From: Bacillota bacterium
GTDB taxonomy: Bacteria; Bacillota; Clostridia; Christensenellales; SZUA-584
Assembly: GCA_023390815.1 (NCBI GenBank)
Contig: JAEWCC010000029.1
Span: 1-64,000, forward strand
DNA: 64,000 bases
Reading direction: 5' to 3'
How positions within the stretch are numbered: position 1 is the stretch's first letter; every line of letters begins with the position of its first letter. Both the position numbers and the translations under genes were made by a program. This document shows, piece by piece, positions 15,888 through 24,439 of the stretch. The notes below the pieces were generated by a model. The model searched no databases, had not been told where the DNA came from, and was given only the letters and a program-made list of their open reading frames with translations.

Positions 15888-16432
15888 TATTCAACACGCG
15901 CCTTTGCGATCTGCGAGGTCTTTTCGACCAGCAGGGATATCTTGCCAACCGTGATACCGGCCAGCGTTTCGATATGCTCTTTCAGGCTCTTCTGCAGAGC
16001 AAGCAGCGTCTCTGGGATGTTGGTTCCTTCCGCAACCGCGAGCCGCCCCGAAACCTGGACTTTGCCATCCCTGACCACGATCGTCGTCTTTACCGTGCGC
16101 ACCGACTCCGTAGCCAGCATATGGCGCATAGCCATCTCTTCCAGCGCGCTGATCGTAATCGAAACTGCGCCGCTTCCCGTATCCGCAACAAACGCGGATT
16201 TGGGTTTGCGCTTGCGAATGCCGGAAAACATCAGTATCAGGCTGACGAGTATCACGGCAACGCCGATTACCGAGACAATCAGCCTGACGGTTCCGTCGTT
16301 ATAGAGCTTGTCCAGCCAGTAAGCGGGGTGGATATCTGCGATAAACCACCACGCGCAGGCTAACGTGACGCCCATGATGAATATCACAAACAGGATATAA
16401 AGCGTCAATACGATCCTCATGAATATGCGCAT
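15887..16432 (-). CDS. amaP: Alkaline shock response membrane anchor protein AmaP
   Basis: A 181-residue protein with two N-terminal transmembrane helices (about residues 6-33 and 52-72), then a basic stretch (RKRKPK) and an Asp23-like soluble domain (GAVSITISALEEMA, VVRDGKVQVSGRLAV). AmaP anchors Asp23 to the membrane in Staphylococcus. The order asp23-amaP-DUF2273-nusB is typical for Clostridia. Confidence 0.88.
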   Translation of the reverse strand: MRIFMRIVLTLYILFVIFIMGVTLACAWWFIADIHPAYWLDKLYNDGTVRLIVSVIGVAVILVSLILMFSGIRKRKPKSAFVADTGSGAVSITISALEEMAMRHMLATESVRTVKTTIVVRDGKVQVSGRLAVAEGTNIPETLLALQKSLKEHIETLAGITVGKISLLVEKTSQIAKARVE

Positions 16433-16473
16433 AAGATAACCTCAAACAATCATTCGTACATAAAATACGGGAG

Positions 16474-16869
16474 CTAATGCACCCGTTTTGTATCATCCGA
16501 CGATTCCTTGCTGACGCGGACGCCCTGGATATGGATGTTGGTTTCCACCACGCGCAGTCCGGTCATCGTTTCTACGGCTTTTTTGACGTTGCCTTGTATC
16601 TTCTGGCACATTGCGGGGATCTCGCTGCCGTATTCGACGATGATATAGAGATCGACCGCGCATTCCTCCTTGCCAACCTCCACCTTGACGCCCTTAGTCA
16701 GGTTCTTGCGGCCCAGCAGTTCTGCAAGACCGCCCGAGAAGCCGCCGCTCATTCCGGCGACACCCTCTACCTCTACGGTGGCGATACCGGCGATGGTGGC
16801 GACGACGTCGTTGGCAAAGGATATGCTGCCGTTCTGTTCTTCACGCGTGTTCATATCGCTGGTGCTCAA
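16474..16869 (-). CDS. Asp23/Gls24-family envelope stress protein
   Basis: A 131-residue Asp23/Gls24 protein: GSISFANDVVATIAGIATVEVEGVAGM and VKVEVGKEECAVDLYIIVEYG, then NVKKAVETMTGLRVVETNIHIQGVRV. The TTG start at 16869 is preferred since AGGTGA lies about 7 bases upstream; ATG at 16854 is possible. It is the first gene of the operon that continues to ispA. A short leader hairpin (CGGAAAGCCAGCTTTCCG, around 16892-16909) lies before the start. Confidence 0.9.
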   Translation of the reverse strand: MSTSDMNTREEQNGSISFANDVVATIAGIATVEVEGVAGMSGGFSGGLAELLGRKNLTKGVKVEVGKEECAVDLYIIVEYGSEIPAMCQKIQGNVKKAVETMTGLRVVETNIHIQGVRVSKESSDDTKRVH

Positions 16870-16925
16870 GTTACAGTCACCTCGTTACCTCGGAAAGCTG
16901 GCTTTCCGGGGATTATTTCTGAATT

Positions 16926-16954
16926 ATTATATCAGAAGGATTTTTGAATTACAA
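16926..16954 (-). promoter_or_regulatory. Sigma-A promoter of the asp23-nusB-ispA operon
   Basis: Minus strand TTGTAA (16954-16949), 17-base spacer, perfect TATAAT (16931-16926). It lies between the spoIIIAH stop and asp23, so this operon has its own vegetative promoter despite following the sporulation operon. Confidence 0.75.
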
Positions 16955-17014
16955 TCCGCTATCTCCCACTTTCATCAAATTGAAACCCCTCCGAAACATC
17001 CGCGCAACAGCTTC

Positions 17015-17641
17015 TTAACTTTCGGCTGTATTTTCGGCGGACTTCTCTGCGGATTTTTCAGCCGTCGCCTGCGGTGTGGCGGTGCTCTTGGCGGCGCTGT
17101 CCGCGTTCGTCTGCACGCCCTGCGGCAACAGGATCTTGATATTCTGTGCAGGCTCGTTCGTTTCCTGCTGCACAACTTCCAGCACCTTGGCGGCTTCTTC
17201 CTTGGTGAGCTGCGATGCGTCGATAACGACCGTGACGGAACCGTCCTTCACCGTGACGATCGCATCCGAAAACCCGCTGGCCACGAGCAGTCCCTCGATC
17301 TTAAGCTCCGATTCCATCGCCGCAACGATCGCCATCTTCTGTTCCTGCGCATCCTTCAGTGTCTCGGCATCGCTGTTTTCATTATCAATGATGCTGTCGA
17401 GATATGCGACCTCGGTCTCGCGCTTGCTCTCACGGTCTGTCTTGAAGGCAGAAAAATCATTGATCCCCGCCATCGCCGGCAGATCATCTGCCTGCATCGC
17501 GCCCACGACGTCGCTGGGGCTGGCTTCCGCCGCCTGTTTGTCTGCGTTGCTGCTGATCACATAATTGATATACCCCACCGCGACGAGTACGATGATGAGA
17601 CCCGCCAGCAACAGATACTTACCCGCTTTTTTGTTTTTCAT
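17015..17641 (-). CDS. spoIIIAH: Stage III sporulation protein SpoIIIAH
   Basis: A 208-residue protein with an N-terminal membrane helix (residues about 9-29), a linker, and a YscJ/FliF-like ring-building domain (about residues 70-180: MESELKIEGLLVASGFSDAIVTV, VIDASQLTKEEAAKVLEVV). A Ala/Ser/Glu-rich low-complexity tail ends it. SpoIIIAH in the mother cell membrane binds SpoIIQ across the septum, forming the feeding channel. It is the last gene of the spoIIIA operon. Confidence 0.93.
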   Translation of the reverse strand: MKNKKAGKYLLLAGLIIVLVAVGYINYVISSNADKQAAEASPSDVVGAMQADDLPAMAGINDFSAFKTDRESKRETEVAYLDSIIDNENSDAETLKDAQEQKMAIVAAMESELKIEGLLVASGFSDAIVTVKDGSVTVVIDASQLTKEEAAKVLEVVQQETNEPAQNIKILLPQGVQTNADSAAKSTATPQATAEKSAEKSAENTAES

Positions 17642-17655
17642 TATTCCATTTCCCC

Positions 17656-18282
17656 TTATTCAATATTCATTTTATACACATTAACCTGATCCGGACGGAT
17701 ATCGAGTATGGTCTGCACCGCGTCCAGCAGATTGAGCCGGACTCCGATATTGTCCGCACCTTGCGCCACCACAATCACGCCTTTTATCTTGGGGCTGTTT
17801 TCCCTAAGCACCAGCGCCTCGCTGCCGCTGCTTCCGCCGATGGTGACGACCTCGCTTTGCGTGTTCTCCGAGTTGGTCGTACTCTTGCCGTCCTCGCCTT
17901 CGTCGGTCGTCGTGGAGCTCTGCTTATCGACGCTGAATGCGGGAACAATCTCCCCGGTCGATTCGTACGTGATCATCACCTCGACGCGTCCCGCACCTTC
18001 AATTGCGGAGAGCGTCTTTTGCAATTGCTCCGCAGTGCTGTCGCCCGACGAAACGGCGGAGCTGTTGGCGGCGGCAGAGGAAGTATCGTTATCGTTTGCG
18101 GGTTTGTTCCCGCCCACGGATGCAAAATAGATCGCCAGGATCACGATGACGACCAGCAATATCGCTGCATACTGTATCTTTTTCTTGGTATCCAGCTTCA
18201 TATACCGCGCCAGCAATCCGCTCTTCTCTTTGATGTCCGTCTTTTGCTCCATGCGCGAGCCCTTTTCTTCCGGAGTACTCAT
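17656..18282 (-). CDS. spoIIIAG: Stage III sporulation protein SpoIIIAG
   Basis: A 208-residue single-pass protein with a membrane helix (about residues 36-55) and an extracytoplasmic domain. The family core is visible (LQKTLSAIEGAGRVEVMITYESTG, PKIKGVIVVAQGADNIGVRLNLLDAVQ). The domain builds a ring homologous to secretion-system rings. A variable, Ser/Thr-rich insert (about residues 120-150) interrupts it, as in other SpoIIIAG proteins. Start 18282 is preferred over a GTG four codons upstream because AGGTGA precedes it at a normal distance. Confidence 0.92.
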   Translation of the reverse strand: MSTPEEKGSRMEQKTDIKEKSGLLARYMKLDTKKKIQYAAILLVVIVILAIYFASVGGNKPANDNDTSSAAANSSAVSSGDSTAEQLQKTLSAIEGAGRVEVMITYESTGEIVPAFSVDKQSSTTTDEGEDGKSTTNSENTQSEVVTIGGSSGSEALVLRENSPKIKGVIVVAQGADNIGVRLNLLDAVQTILDIRPDQVNVYKMNIE

Positions 18283-18320
18283 CGCCTTTTTCACCTGTCC
18301 CTTTCATCACCATATTTATT

Positions 18321-18620
18321 TCACTCATCCTCTATATATGCCTCGTACAATTTGTAAATGTAATCTTTGTACAGCGAGCTGTCATATTCATAACTGCTTG
18401 CGCTCTCGATGGCATCGAGCGTACCCTGTACTTCCTGGTCGATATTCGTGCCCGTAAACAGCGCGATGAGCGGTGAAAGTATGATCATGGTCACGACCAC
18501 GCCAAGCACAACCGTGATGTACTTTTTGATACTCGTTTCGGGCAGCAGCGAGCTGATGATCGCGCTGAAAAGTATGGCGGCTGTCACCGCGACAGCCCAC
18601 GAGGATAGCATGGATTGCAT
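18321..18620 (-). CDS. spoIIIAF: Stage III sporulation protein SpoIIIAF (short form)
   Basis: A 99-residue protein with two membrane helices (about residues 8-27 and 35-57) followed by a short acidic tail. SpoIIIAF in Bacillus has about 200 residues, with a longer soluble ring-forming domain. Here that domain is missing or much reduced, a notable truncation relative to Bacillus. Position between AE and AG and the opening ILSPLIALFTG support the call. AGGTGA lies 4 bases before the ATG. Confidence 0.85.
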   Translation of the reverse strand: MQSMLSSWAVAVTAAILFSAIISSLLPETSIKKYITVVLGVVVTMIILSPLIALFTGTNIDQEVQGTLDAIESASSYEYDSSLYKDYIYKLYEAYIEDE

Positions 18621-18624
18621 CGTT

Positions 18625-19848
18625 TCACCTCAGCATTACGTTCGCGTTGCCCGCGCCGATAATCACGCCGATGGTGATAAAGAACATCACCGCGCTGGCG
18701 AGCACCGCCGCAAACAGCATCAGCATTACATCGGCTGCGCCTTGCATAAACTGGCCCATTTTTTCACCGGCCACAGGCTCCAGCACCGCCGCGCAAAGCT
18801 TGAACAGAAAATAGTGCGCGAGTATCGCGAATGCCGGTTTGATGACGATACCCGCGATGATGAGTATGCCCGCTATGCCCACGGCGTTCTTAATGAGCAG
18901 CGAGCAGGAGATCAGTACGTCGACCGAACCGGAGAACAACCCGCCGATTACCGGAACGAACTTGTCGATCGTGTACTTGGCGGTCTTGATCGACAGTCCG
19001 TCGAACGTGGAGCCCAGCAGTCCCTGAATGGAGACGATCCCCACAAATACCGTTGAGCAGATGCCGACCGACCATTTGATCACCGTCTTGATCAGCGAAC
19101 AGAAGCCCGTGAGTTTGACCGTAGAGGAAAAGCTGCTCACGAGCGTAAACACCGTAAGCACGATGATCAACGGCAGGATAAAGTCGTTGAAAAATATGGA
19201 TATACCCGTCGTCAGGAATACGGTCGCAGGGCTTAATATCGATGCGGAGGTGATCCCTCCGAGCGCCGTCAGCAGCGCGATCAGCAGCGGGAATAATTCC
19301 TTGGTGAAAGCCGTCATAGAGGCGATGGCGTTGATGCCGATACCGAAGGCATAAGTCATCACACCGATCGTGATGGTGCCCACAATGACGAACTGGGCGG
19401 TCTGCGCGGCCTTGGACACGCCAGTCTCTCCGAAAGACGGTTTAAAATGCGAGATTACAGCGAACAGCAAGCCGATGACAACAACTTGAACTATCGCCGG
19501 TATGCTCTGCTTTACGCCCCCCATCATGGAATCCAGCACCATCGCGAATATGTCGGACATATCGAAGTTTGCGCCGCCCTCGGCGAGTACGGTCAGGAAC
19601 GATTTGAAATCCCGTCCGCCCGTAATCGGCTTGAGCGTATCCGCGTATTCGTTATAGAACTCCTCAAGCTCGTGCAAATCCGCAGATATCAGCGCGCTCT
19701 CGATATTGTCCTCAATCTCGTCCGCAATCGCGTCATCGATATCGTCTTCCGATACCGGCGCTTGTGTTTCATTCAGCGCGTATGCGGTGAGCGGCGTCCA
19801 TAACGCAAACACCACAAGCGCAAACACGATCATCCATCGTATCTTCAT
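18625..19848 (-). CDS. spoIIIAE: Stage III sporulation protein SpoIIIAE
   Basis: A 407-residue polytopic membrane protein with a signal peptide (MKIRWMIVFALVVFALWTPLTAYA), an extracytoplasmic segment (residues about 25-100), and about seven hydrophobic helices. Family motifs include GGITSASILSPATVFLTTGIS and SVDVLISCSLLIKNAVG. It is thought to form the membrane core of the SpoIIIA-SpoIIQ complex. Only 4 bases separate it from spoIIIAD and 4 from AF. Confidence 0.94.
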   Translation of the reverse strand: MKIRWMIVFALVVFALWTPLTAYALNETQAPVSEDDIDDAIADEIEDNIESALISADLHELEEFYNEYADTLKPITGGRDFKSFLTVLAEGGANFDMSDIFAMVLDSMMGGVKQSIPAIVQVVVIGLLFAVISHFKPSFGETGVSKAAQTAQFVIVGTITIGVMTYAFGIGINAIASMTAFTKELFPLLIALLTALGGITSASILSPATVFLTTGISIFFNDFILPLIIVLTVFTLVSSFSSTVKLTGFCSLIKTVIKWSVGICSTVFVGIVSIQGLLGSTFDGLSIKTAKYTIDKFVPVIGGLFSGSVDVLISCSLLIKNAVGIAGILIIAGIVIKPAFAILAHYFLFKLCAAVLEPVAGEKMGQFMQGAADVMLMLFAAVLASAVMFFITIGVIIGAGNANVMLR

Positions 19849-19852
19849 GTTT

Positions 19853-20239
19853 TTAACCCAGCATTCCGATCACCATATTCATGAAAGACGTGATCACAGG
19901 CAGCGACAGCACAATGATGAGCACCCGCCCTGCAAGTTCCACCTTGGACGACAGCGAACCCTCGCCTGTGTCCTTGAGAATCTGCACGGCGAACTCGCAT
20001 ATGTACGCAATACCGATGATCTTCAGCACGATCGCGATGCTCTCGTACGGGATATCGTAATTAGCCACCACATCCCGGACATAGTCTACTGCCGTGACGA
20101 GGTAATCCAGTACGTAGATGAATATGATCAGTCCCGCCACGATGCTGACCTGCATCGCCAGTTCCGGCTGCTTCTGGCGTATCATCACGACGAGTACGCC
20201 CGCGACCAGCCCGATCGCAGCAATTTGTACAATCTCCAT
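19853..20239 (-). CDS. spoIIIAD: Stage III sporulation protein SpoIIIAD
   Basis: A 128-residue membrane protein with four predicted helices; the motif IGIAYICEFAVQILKDTGEGSLSSKVELAGRVL in its centre (residues about 72-104) is the family signature. It is part of the mother-cell SpoIIIA complex. It shares one base with the spoIIIAC stop. Confidence 0.93.
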   Translation of the reverse strand: MEIVQIAAIGLVAGVLVVMIRQKQPELAMQVSIVAGLIIFIYVLDYLVTAVDYVRDVVANYDIPYESIAIVLKIIGIAYICEFAVQILKDTGEGSLSSKVELAGRVLIIVLSLPVITSFMNMVIGMLG

Positions 20240-20436
20240 CAGTACAGCCCAAATATCTGCTTGACGCTGTCAAACAGGTTGCTGATGAGATCAACCACCA
20301 TCAGCAGCACGATGATGAGCCCGGCGATGGTCGTCAGCGTCGCGATGTCTTCGCGGCCTGCGCGCACAAGCAATTGGTTGAGTACCGCGATCAGTATGCC
20401 GATCGCAGCGATTTTGAACACCAGGTCTATGGCCAA
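20239..20436 (-). CDS. spoIIIAC: Stage III sporulation protein SpoIIIAC
   Basis: A 65-residue protein with two membrane helices and the sequence LVRAGREDIATLTTIAGLII near its centre. Length and order (AB-AC-AD) are standard. It is homologous to the first half of SpoIIIAD. Confidence 0.93.
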   Translation of the reverse strand: MAIDLVFKIAAIGILIAVLNQLLVRAGREDIATLTTIAGLIIVLLMVVDLISNLFDSVKQIFGLY

Positions 20437-20451
20437 ACTGTCTCCCTCCTC

Positions 20452-20964
20452 CTATATCACGAGCAGTGCGATGAACAGTCCGGCAAGGACACCTCCGGCG
20501 CTGAACAGCCTGCACTTCTTACGTTTGTCGATCTCCATTTCAGCAATGTACTTATCCAGCCTGTTGAGGTAACCATCCGCCTGTTTGCGGCTGGGGTTGC
20601 GGCACAGCGCTTCAATCGCGTCCCCCGCATCCATGATGACGCGCATGTCCTCCTTGTTTATGCTGGTAAGCTGCGCAGTGTGCCGCTCGAAGCTCTCCCT
20701 CCATATGGCAGCAAAGCGCAGCTGCGGCATGGCGCGAAGCTTGCTCCCGCATTCCGCGAATATTTCCCCCACTGCGGAGCTGCCGCGAACGGCCTCAAGC
20801 GCGCGTGACAGTTCCAGGCTCATGCCGGTTACGCTGTCAGCGAGGCTCACCATCGCCGACGCATACGCGCGAAAGAATTCGAGGCGCTGCGCGGCTCGGT
20901 TGGAAAGCTGCCGCCCGATATACCCGCAAAGTAATACGATTCCAAAGCACAGCAGCAGGTTCAT
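20452..20964 (-). CDS. spoIIIAB: Stage III sporulation protein SpoIIIAB
   Basis: A 170-residue protein with a membrane helix at each end (residues about 2-17 and 150-168) and a helical type II secretion GspF-like middle. The ATG at 20964 overlaps the spoIIIAA stop as ATGA, which decides against the longer upstream frame. SpoIIIAB may work with the ATPase SpoIIIAA as a secretion-like motor pair. Confidence 0.92.
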   Translation of the reverse strand: MNLLLCFGIVLLCGYIGRQLSNRAAQRLEFFRAYASAMVSLADSVTGMSLELSRALEAVRGSSAVGEIFAECGSKLRAMPQLRFAAIWRESFERHTAQLTSINKEDMRVIMDAGDAIEALCRNPSRKQADGYLNRLDKYIAEMEIDKRKKCRLFSAGGVLAGLFIALLVI

Positions 20965-21947
20965 AGCGCCGCCTCCAGCCTGAAAGGCGCGGTCAGCAGT
21001 CCTTGTCCATGCGCATCGCATATCTGCTGCACCGTGATTCTGCCGAGCGATGCCGACAGCACGACGTAGGTTTCAAACATCCTTTCCTCCAGTACCTTTC
21101 TGAAGAACAGCCGCTCCAGCAGGCTCTCCATGTCGGGCGCGTGTGCCGTGGTAATCATGACCACACCCGCGTTGGCAACCTCCCGAAGCGCTTCAAGGTC
21201 TTCGCTGCGGCCAATCTCGTCCGTCACGATCACATCCGGTGACAGCGCTCTAAGCGCCATGAACACCCCCGCCGCCTTGTTAACGCCCGAAATCACGTCC
21301 GTCTCAATACCGACATCGAACAACGGCTCGCCATACTCCGCGGCGGCGAGTTCCAGCCGCTCATCAATCACCGATACTTTGCTTCGGCAAAGCCCGAGGC
21401 CGCTGCCCGCGCAACGCGCAATATCGCGCGCAAGCGTCGTTTTGCCCAGTTTGGGTGCGGAAACGATCAATGTGCTTTGCAGCCATCCGTTTTTCGTGAT
21501 ATATGGCAGCAGATGATTCGCGATACCCGTTGCGTGACATGGGATGCGGAAATTGATGCCGCCGATTCCGCGGTAGGTTTTAACGGCACCGCCGGATATC
21601 ACCGCGCTGCCCGCAAAGCCTGCGCGAATACCGCCGGCAAGCGTTAAAAACCCCTGGCCCAGCTCGTTCTCGTAGGCATATGCGGATTTTCCGGTGACTG
21701 CGCCAAAGGTTTGCTCCATGTCCTCCGGGGTTACGATCAATCCTCCAGTGTCGGAGAGTCTCCCGTCCGCGCCCACGCAGAAGCCCTGCTCGCTGGTGTA
21801 AATCATCAGCGGCCTTCGGGTCCGCAATCGTATCTCCTCGATGCGCCGTGGGGTACGATCATCCAGCCGCGAAAGCGCAGAAAATATGCGTTCCGGCAGA
21901 CAACGGCTCAGTATGGTTTTCCATCCATTATTCTTTGGTTCGTCCAT
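20961..21947 (-). CDS. spoIIIAA: Stage III sporulation ATPase SpoIIIAA
   Basis: A 328-residue secretion-type AAA+ ATPase. It contains IRLRTRRPLMIYTSEQG early, a Walker A SAPKLGKT (around residue 158, with Ser at the usual Gly/Ala position), a Walker B region ALSPDVIVTDEIG, and VANAGVVMITTAHA. It drives the SpoIIIA complex. The start ATG at 21947 lacks a recognisable ribosome-binding site. A weak sigma-E-like -10 (CATTCACT, 21974-21967) lies only about 20 bases upstream, so the transcript leader may be very short. It heads the eight-gene operon. Confidence 0.93.
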   Translation of the reverse strand: MDEPKNNGWKTILSRCLPERIFSALSRLDDRTPRRIEEIRLRTRRPLMIYTSEQGFCVGADGRLSDTGGLIVTPEDMEQTFGAVTGKSAYAYENELGQGFLTLAGGIRAGFAGSAVISGGAVKTYRGIGGINFRIPCHATGIANHLLPYITKNGWLQSTLIVSAPKLGKTTLARDIARCAGSGLGLCRSKVSVIDERLELAAAEYGEPLFDVGIETDVISGVNKAAGVFMALRALSPDVIVTDEIGRSEDLEALREVANAGVVMITTAHAPDMESLLERLFFRKVLEERMFETYVVLSASLGRITVQQICDAHGQGLLTAPFRLEAAL

Positions 21948-22067
21948 GTTGAAGTATATGAACGGAAGTGAATGTTTATCACAAGCGAATTGTAAACAGA
22001 TGATTGGGCATAAAGTCTTATGCGTTTTTACGCAGGAGAATCGGCCCCAAAATTTGCACAATAACTG

Positions 22068-22096
22068 TTGACGTATTCGGGCCGCGCCAATAGAAT
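22068..22096 (+). promoter_or_regulatory. Sigma-A promoter of the lipoprotein gene
   Basis: TTGACG (22068-22073), 17-base spacer, TAGAAT (22091-22096), followed by aaaggag and the ATG at 22117. It diverges from spoIIIAA. Confidence 0.75.
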
Positions 22097-22116
22097 CTAA
22101 TAAAGGAGTTGAAGCA

Positions 22117-22503
22117 ATGAAAAAACGATCTCTATTCGTATTGGCTGTCTTAATGCTGGTTTGTATTTTCGTTTTGTCTGGTTGTAAACCTGCTGATCCG
22201 GTAACCTATCCTGAGTTTTCCGTTACGGAAAACAAAGACCTGAATGTCGTAGAGCTAAACCATGAAGGAGTGGTCTATCGGCCCTATGGCGTGGTACCCA
22301 ATCCGTCGCTCAGAGGCTCTCAAATTGGAATTCGGGAAGACGATCCGCAAAGCAAAATTTGCGAGGTAAAGGGCTATTCTTCCGACGAATGGATTATCGA
22401 GTATCTGGATGTATTCATGGGCGGCGGTGATATGCTTTTTAAAGCGGTCGGGACGACCGATGTTCCTGCCGAGCTGGAACAATACAAACAATACGAAAAT
22501 TAA
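22117..22503 (+). CDS. Small lipoprotein, unknown function
   Basis: A 128-residue predicted lipoprotein: a signal peptide with lipobox LSGC (Cys23), then a soluble domain with no recognised motif apart from an EWIIEYLDVFMGGGDMLFK segment. It has its own sigma-A promoter and a good ribosome-binding site. It stands alone between spoIIIAA and the convergent peptidoglycan-binding gene. Function unknown. Confidence 0.8.
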   Translation: MKKRSLFVLAVLMLVCIFVLSGCKPADPVTYPEFSVTENKDLNVVELNHEGVVYRPYGVVPNPSLRGSQIGIREDDPQSKICEVKGYSSDEWIIEYLDVFMGGGDMLFKAVGTTDVPAELEQYKQYEN

Positions 22504-22534
22504 AACCGGGAACAGTTTAAAACTGCACCCGGTT
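22504..22534 (-). terminator. Hairpin terminator between convergent genes
   Basis: A 7-bp outer stem (AACCGGG/CCCGGTT) with an inner CAGTTT/AAACTG stem; on the minus strand it is followed by TTTTAATTTTC. It probably ends the minus-strand gene at 22571, and may serve the lipoprotein gene too. Confidence 0.7.
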
Positions 22535-22570
22535 CATGGCAATTATTCATTCTTTGCGAAAACAGTCAGG

Positions 22571-23440
22571 CTATTGAAGCTGCCCGGCCGCAATCAGCAC
22601 CTTTTCCTGATGGTACCGGTCAGCAAACCCGAAGATATCGGAAGTGCTCCCGTTAAAATAGAGTTCTGTATGTCCTGCCATCTTGTTATCCGCAACCGTA
22701 TCCTCCCCACCCGCATGCGCATAGAGAGAGCCGGCATATTGTACGCCGTTGATCGATACCAATACGGATCGTTTCTCACCCCAGTTGGATTCATCGCCGA
22801 AGCAATCGATGAACTTATCGTAGCTGTCCGCATTCGCCGATTCCACATTGGCGTGGTTTTCTCCGCCAGTCCGTTTCATATCAAATGTGTAGCCGGTATT
22901 AAAATCCGTGATCGTAACGGTTGTGCCCACGGTGAAAATGGCGTTGATCTCGTCCCAACTCGAAAGCTCTCCGTATACCGGCGTTTCCAGCAGCATGCCG
23001 GGCCCTACAGCGGGCACCACGGATGCACCGAGCGGCTTGCGCACCGCGTCGATGGTGAACAGGTCATCATAGGTGATCTGACCGGCTTGCCCATCAGCCG
23101 AAAGGCCGTTCTGCTCCTGGAATTGCTTAACGCCTTTCTGCGTCAAATTGTAATACATGCCCGTAGCGCGGTAGTTAAAGTATCCGAGGTCTCGGAGTCG
23201 CATTTGCAGGCGAATGACATTTTCTCCCGAGCTGTTGAGTTCCAGCAGCGTGGAGGACGGCTCTTCAGATGTACTGCTTTCCGAAGTGCCGGGCGTTGCG
23301 GTACCTGACGGCGGCGTCGATGAAGGCGTCGCCCCGGGCGTTGCCGTCGACGTGGGTTCGCCCAGTGCCACGTTCATGCCGGTCGTCATCACAAGCATCA
23401 CCGTGGCTATGATCAACAAAATCTTCTTTGCGTTTTTCAT
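22571..23440 (-). CDS. Exported protein with peptidoglycan-binding domain
   Basis: A 289-residue secreted protein: signal peptide (residues 1-27), a Thr/Ser/Pro/Gly-rich linker (28-63), a PG_binding_1 domain (about 68-130: IRLQMRLRDLGYFNY, YYNLTQKGVKQFQEQNGLSADGQ), and a C-terminal domain (about 150-289) with ITDFNTGYTFDMKRTGGENHANVE resembling a L,D-transpeptidase-like or spore-cortex-associated region without a clear catalytic Cys. ATG 23440 is preferred over 23452 for its ribosome-binding site. It may bind cell wall or cortex; function is inferred from the domain only. Confidence 0.82.
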   Translation of the reverse strand: MKNAKKILLIIATVMLVMTTGMNVALGEPTSTATPGATPSSTPPSGTATPGTSESSTSEEPSSTLLELNSSGENVIRLQMRLRDLGYFNYRATGMYYNLTQKGVKQFQEQNGLSADGQAGQITYDDLFTIDAVRKPLGASVVPAVGPGMLLETPVYGELSSWDEINAIFTVGTTVTITDFNTGYTFDMKRTGGENHANVESANADSYDKFIDCFGDESNWGEKRSVLVSINGVQYAGSLYAHAGGEDTVADNKMAGHTELYFNGSTSDIFGFADRYHQEKVLIAAGQLQ

Positions 23441-23572
23441 ACCCAACCTCATTTGTTTTTTTCCATATTATCATAATCAGACCGAAAAGTATAGTAGAAA
23501 TCCCTTTTTACGCGATCAAATATTAAGCACGTATGAAATAACGTAATAATTTCTTAATAATGTTGCTAATCG

Positions 23573-24439
23573 TTATAACTTTGCCTGACGAATCATTTCT
23601 TCCAAAGGCTCGTTTTTTTGCCCTTCCAGTACTGGCTTAAACAGATCGCCCTTGTTCTTTAAGCGTTCCATCACGTTGTGCAGCGTAAAATCGCACGGCG
23701 TCAACCCAGCTTTCAGCTCTGCCCACTCGACAGGCATCGAAACTGCTGCGCAGGTAACCGCACGCGGCGAATACGGCGTGATGATGCTTTTGCCCGGCCC
23801 CATTTGCAGATAGTCAAAATACAGCTTGCGCCCACGATTCTTGACGAGCCGCTCGATAGTGATCTTCTCCGGGTACTTCGCCGCAAAATACTGCGCAAAA
23901 AACTCATTGATACGCCTGCCCTGCTCGAAGGTTTTGGGCGCTGTCGGAATGTAGATCTGCAGCCCGGAGGCTCCCGAGGTTTTGGCGAGGCTGGGGATGC
24001 CCAGGCTCTGCAGCGTATCGTAAACCAACAGCGCGCACTCTGCCGCGTCGGCGAACGTCTGCCCTTCCGAAGGATCGAGATCGAATACCAGGGAACGCAG
24101 CAGGCCTTCCTGCGCCACGCAGAACGGCGTATGAAACTCAAGAACAGCCAGATTTCCGAGCCATGCGAGCGTGTCTGCGCGGTTTAAATTGATAAACAAC
24201 TCGCCGTCCTGTTCGATCGTCTCCACCCAATCAGGAGTTTTCTGCGGCAGGTGTTTTTGATAAAAAGAAGGCTCATGGACGCCGTGAGGGTATCGGATCG
24301 CGGTGAGTATGCGGCCTGATGTATACGGCAGCAGATAGGGCGCGAGGTCAATCAGGGCGCTGATATAATCGAGCTTGGTAATTCCCGCTTCGGGAAACAG
24401 CAATTTATGGGGATTGCTCAACGAAAGCCGCTCATTCAC
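23573..24439 (-). CDS. LigD-type DNA polymerase/primase domain (NHEJ)
   Basis: A 288-residue stand-alone LigD POL domain. It starts LSNPHKLLFPEAGITKLDYI, and has GRILTAIRYPHG, VFDLDPSEGQTF (the metal-binding DxD) and GLQIYIPTAPK (a conserved His is not obvious here). It fills gaps during non-homologous end joining. It overlaps the ligase gene by ATGA. In many bacteria this domain is fused to the ligase as LigD; here they are separate genes in the same operon with ku. Confidence 0.92.
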   Translation of the reverse strand: MNERLSLSNPHKLLFPEAGITKLDYISALIDLAPYLLPYTSGRILTAIRYPHGVHEPSFYQKHLPQKTPDWVETIEQDGELFINLNRADTLAWLGNLAVLEFHTPFCVAQEGLLRSLVFDLDPSEGQTFADAAECALLVYDTLQSLGIPSLAKTSGASGLQIYIPTAPKTFEQGRRINEFFAQYFAAKYPEKITIERLVKNRGRKLYFDYLQMGPGKSIITPYSPRAVTCAAVSMPVEWAELKAGLTPCDFTLHNVMERLKNKGDLFKPVLEGQKNEPLEEMIRQAKL

